In this document: piece after piece, positions 24,206 to 25,941 of the stretch | How the letters are laid out: each line of letters starts with the position of its first letter | How positions within the stretch are numbered: the first letter of the stretch is position 1 | Assembly: GCA_023435645.1 (NCBI GenBank) | Contig: JAEYRK010000028.1 | Span: forward strand, 1-25,941 | Length of the DNA stretch: 25,941 nt | Direction of reading: 5' to 3' | Origin: Bacillota bacterium | GTDB taxonomy: Bacteria; Bacillota; Clostridia; Lachnospirales; Lachnospiraceae | Notes under the pieces: generated by a model | Database searches by the model: none | Seen by the model: the letters and a program-made list of their open reading frames with translations, nothing else | What the model was told of the DNA's origin: nothing | Program-made: the position numbers and the translations under genes

Positions 24206-25711
24206 CTATAGATAATAAAGGTTTTCTGAGGGGTATACGGGATCGCTGGTTACATCAATGCCTAGCTTACGCAGGATCTGCTCATCATTCTTATTCAGCA
24301 TTGCCGTACAATGTGCCTGTACGCCCTTCAGCTGGGACAGCTTCTCATAAGCCAGCTGTGCTGTCGGATTGGTAACAGCGCAGATGCTTAGGGCAATCAG
24401 GATCTCATTTGCATTCAGGTGGGTGATTTTGCTGTTCAGATCCTTCTCCTTCAGATCCTTAATTGTATTTAGGATCAGGGGTGACAGAAGATAGATATCA
24501 TCTCCGATACCGGCCAAATATTTAATTGCATTTAAAATAGCTGCGGAGCAGCAGTCCATAGTGGAGGAGCTCTTACCGGTAATCATCTTACCGTCATTTA
24601 GCTCAAAGGCTATGACGGGTACCGGTTCGTTTTCGCTACAATGCTCCTTCAGCTTAGCCGCATATTCCCTGGCCGGAATGACACAGGCACGGTCCTCCTG
24701 CTTCAATTGAACCTCTTCCATGATAACCTTCATGCGGTTTAGAGATTCCTCATCCAACAGACCCTTCTTGAAATCACATACTGTATTAAAATATCTGCGG
24801 ATAATCTCCTGACGGGAGGCCTCGGATACGATGGCATCATCAATAATACCAAAGCCGGCACGATTCACACCCATATCAGTCGGAGATTGATAGACAGATT
24901 CCTTGCCGGTAATCTTTTCAATGATCCGTTTGATCACCGGGAACATCTCCAGGTCACGATTATAGTTTACGGTCACACTGTGATAGTGCTCAAAATGGAA
25001 ATTATCAATCATATTCACATCCTTCAAATCTATCGTGGCTGCCTCATAGGCGATGTTCACGGGATGCTTCAAGGGGAGATTCCAGATCGGGAAGGTCTCA
25101 AACTTGGAATAGCCTGCGGAATGCCCAAGCTTATGTTCATGATAGAGCTGGTTCAGACAGGTTGCCAGCTTGCCGCTGTTTGGACCGGGTGCAGTTACTA
25201 CTACAATCGGCTTCGTGGTCTGAATATAGGGGTTGATGCCATAGCCCTGCTCGCTGACAATCGTATCTACATCAGCAGGATAGCCGGGAATGGCAGAATG
25301 CTTATAAACCTTAATATTACGATGCTCCAGCTTATTGATAAAAACGGTGGTTGCAGGCTGCTTGTTATAACGGGTTATTACCACGCTATTGACCTGTAGC
25401 CCATAGCTGCGGAAATCATCAATCAGACGCAGCACATCCATGTCATAGGTGATACCAAAATCCCCACGTATTTTATTACGTTCAATGTCACCGGCATATA
25501 CGCAGATAATAATTTCAGCCTGATCCTTCAGCTTTTGAAGCAGCTTAATCTTCGCGTCCTCGTCGAAACCGGGTAATACTCTCTTAGCGTGCTTATCACC
25601 AATCAGCTTTCCCCCGAATTCAAGATATAGCTTGTCATAGTTGTTGACACGCTCCAGGATATATTTCGATTGCTCCTCTATATATCTCTGTGGATCAAAT
25701 CCGGTCTTCAT
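24206..25711 (-). CDS. DUF1846 family protein
   Basis: Cytoplasmic protein of 501 residues belonging to the conserved DUF1846 family, widespread in Firmicutes and without an established function known to me. It has no signal peptide or membrane segment. Visible motifs include GFDxxxYIEEQS at 4-15, VVVTAPGPNSGKLATCL at 170-186 (a glycine-rich, P-loop-like nucleotide-binding segment), YQSPTDMGVNRAGFGI at 274-289, and a later MDCCSAAILNA stretch with adjacent cysteines. The length is typical of the family. The start has GGAGG seven bases upstream. The gene ends in a strong terminator; the gene entering from the right ends 82 bases upstream with no obvious terminator between, so the two could be cotranscribed. 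Family assignment is confident; any catalytic role would be inference. Confidence 0.88.
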   Translation of the reverse strand: MKTGFDPQRYIEEQSKYILERVNNYDKLYLEFGGKLIGDKHAKRVLPGFDEDAKIKLLQKLKDQAEIIICVYAGDIERNKIRGDFGITYDMDVLRLIDDFRSYGLQVNSVVITRYNKQPATTVFINKLEHRNIKVYKHSAIPGYPADVDTIVSEQGYGINPYIQTTKPIVVVTAPGPNSGKLATCLNQLYHEHKLGHSAGYSKFETFPIWNLPLKHPVNIAYEAATIDLKDVNMIDNFHFEHYHSVTVNYNRDLEMFPVIKRIIEKITGKESVYQSPTDMGVNRAGFGIIDDAIVSEASRQEIIRRYFNTVCDFKKGLLDEESLNRMKVIMEEVQLKQEDRACVIPAREYAAKLKEHCSENEPVPVIAFELNDGKMITGKSSSTMDCCSAAILNAIKYLAGIGDDIYLLSPLILNTIKDLKEKDLNSKITHLNANEILIALSICAVTNPTAQLAYEKLSQLKGVQAHCTAMLNKNDEQILRKLGIDVTSDPVYPSENLYYL

Positions 25712-25793
25712 ATGGTATCCTCCTTTGAGTGCTTTTCATTGTTATCGGCTTTTTTGTTTCTTATCTTTATCTGATATTATTCGTTCGATTAAT

Positions 25794-25941
25794 TCACACC
25801 ATATCTATCATAAACAATATTTTAGAAATGTCAAACATCTTTTCATACTTATCGTAGGAAAGATTTTCATGCGGTTCGCTGGGAGGATTTACATACGGTT
25901 CATAGGAAGGATTTACATACATATCACAGGAGGAATTGACT
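25794..25941 (-). CDS. 3' end of a gene encoding an octapeptide-repeat C-terminal tail (partial)
   Basis: On the minus strand a frame stays open from the window edge to a TGA at 25794-25796, 48 codons. It translates as near-repeats of eight residues: VNSSCDMY, VNPSYEPY, VNPPSEPH, ENLSYDKY and EKMFDISK, followed by ILFMIDMV. The DNA repeats every 24 bases, which keeps the frame, and codon choice resembles the neighbouring genes. The rest of the gene lies beyond the window, so neither the family nor the main domain is visible. The tail is Pro/Tyr/Asn-rich and likely extended. The opposite strand is also open in the same codon phase (a hydrophobic RIYIRFIG-type repeat after a possible ATG at 25869), so the coding strand is favoured but not proven. 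Confidence 0.45.
   Translation of the reverse strand, partial: VNSSCDMYVNPSYEPYVNPPSEPHENLSYDKYEKMFDISKILFMIDMV
25836..25941. repeat. 24-bp degenerate tandem repeat at the right edge
   Basis: Units at 25836-25859, 25860-25883, 25884-25907 and 25908-25931, and a partial unit 25932-25941 running off the window. The best-conserved pair shares AGGATTTACATAC at 25884-25896 and 25908-25920, and the units share a GGA-type end. Divergence increases leftward. The period of 24 is a multiple of three, consistent with a protein-coding repeat. Confidence 0.8.

Noticed and set aside
24887..25399. Plus-strand 170-codon frame opposite the DUF1846 gene
   Set aside because: It is a shadow of the DUF1846 frame with no ribosome binding site.
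25836..25941. CRISPR array at the right edge
   Set aside because: The 24-base units abut with no spacers and diverge progressively, and no cas genes are present; a coding tandem repeat fits better.
25869..25941. Plus-strand gene starting ATG at 25869 with AGGAAAG upstream
   Set aside because: The product would begin with a repetitive, strongly hydrophobic RIYIRFIG sequence, and the apparent binding site is itself part of the repeat. The minus-strand frame gives a more natural protein end, though this is not settled.

Overview
The window reads as a chromosomal segment of a low-to-mid G+C Gram-positive anaerobe, most likely a member of Lachnospiraceae (Clostridia). The grounds are strong AGGAGG ribosome binding sites, the protein families present (YhaO/YhaN, SpoVG, a long PRPP synthetase variant, a DnaD-like/DnaI-like loader pair, DUF1846) and the grouping of prs, spoVG, pth, mfd and a PpiC lipoprotein, which recalls the prs-pth-mfd neighbourhood of other Firmicutes. 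There are no phage, transposon, CRISPR, tRNA or rRNA features. Almost everything is housekeeping, so the interest lies in the intergenic DNA, in one pair of unknown secreted proteins, and at the right edge.

Layout. (1) 1-5509, plus strand: a YhaO-type nuclease, its YhaN-type SMC-like ATPase partner, and a class A penicillin-binding protein. (2) 5524-10762, minus strand: in transcription order murC, then a region packed with DnaA boxes, then a DnaD-like protein translationally coupled to a DnaI/DnaC-like helicase loader, then a long-form ribose-phosphate pyrophosphokinase ending at a hairpin shared with the penicillin-binding protein gene. (3) 11213-11494, plus: spoVG with a clear sigma-A-type promoter and a strong bidirectional terminator. 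(4) 11579-15157, minus: two tandem secreted proteins that are paralogous over about 390 residues and belong to no family I recognise; the first also carries a unique C-terminal half. (5) 15476-23381, plus: pth (with a repeat-built tail), mfd, a leucine-rich-repeat-like lipoprotein and a parvulin-type foldase lipoprotein. (6) 23365-25941, minus: a PAP2 phosphatase, a DUF1846 protein, and the last 48 codons of a gene entering from the right, whose C-terminus is built of 8-residue repeats.

Most notable: between murC and the dnaD-like gene (9166-9358) lie seven DnaA-box-like 9-mers, three of them perfect. They form two abutting tandem groups on either side of a roughly 108-bp stretch with about 18% G+C, and a perfect 15-bp inverted repeat sits beside the second group. 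The layout resembles an origin or a DnaA-titration/regulatory locus, and it lies directly upstream of the helicase-loader operon. No dnaA or dnaN gene is in view, so I read it as a DnaA-responsive regulatory or secondary DnaA-binding region, not as the proven chromosomal origin.

Several starts were moved to internal ATG codons because good ribosome binding sites stand in front of those: prs (6818), the second secreted protein (12772), the PpiC lipoprotein (21960) and PAP2 (23916). mfd starts with GTG. All functions are inferred by reading motifs; no database search was run.
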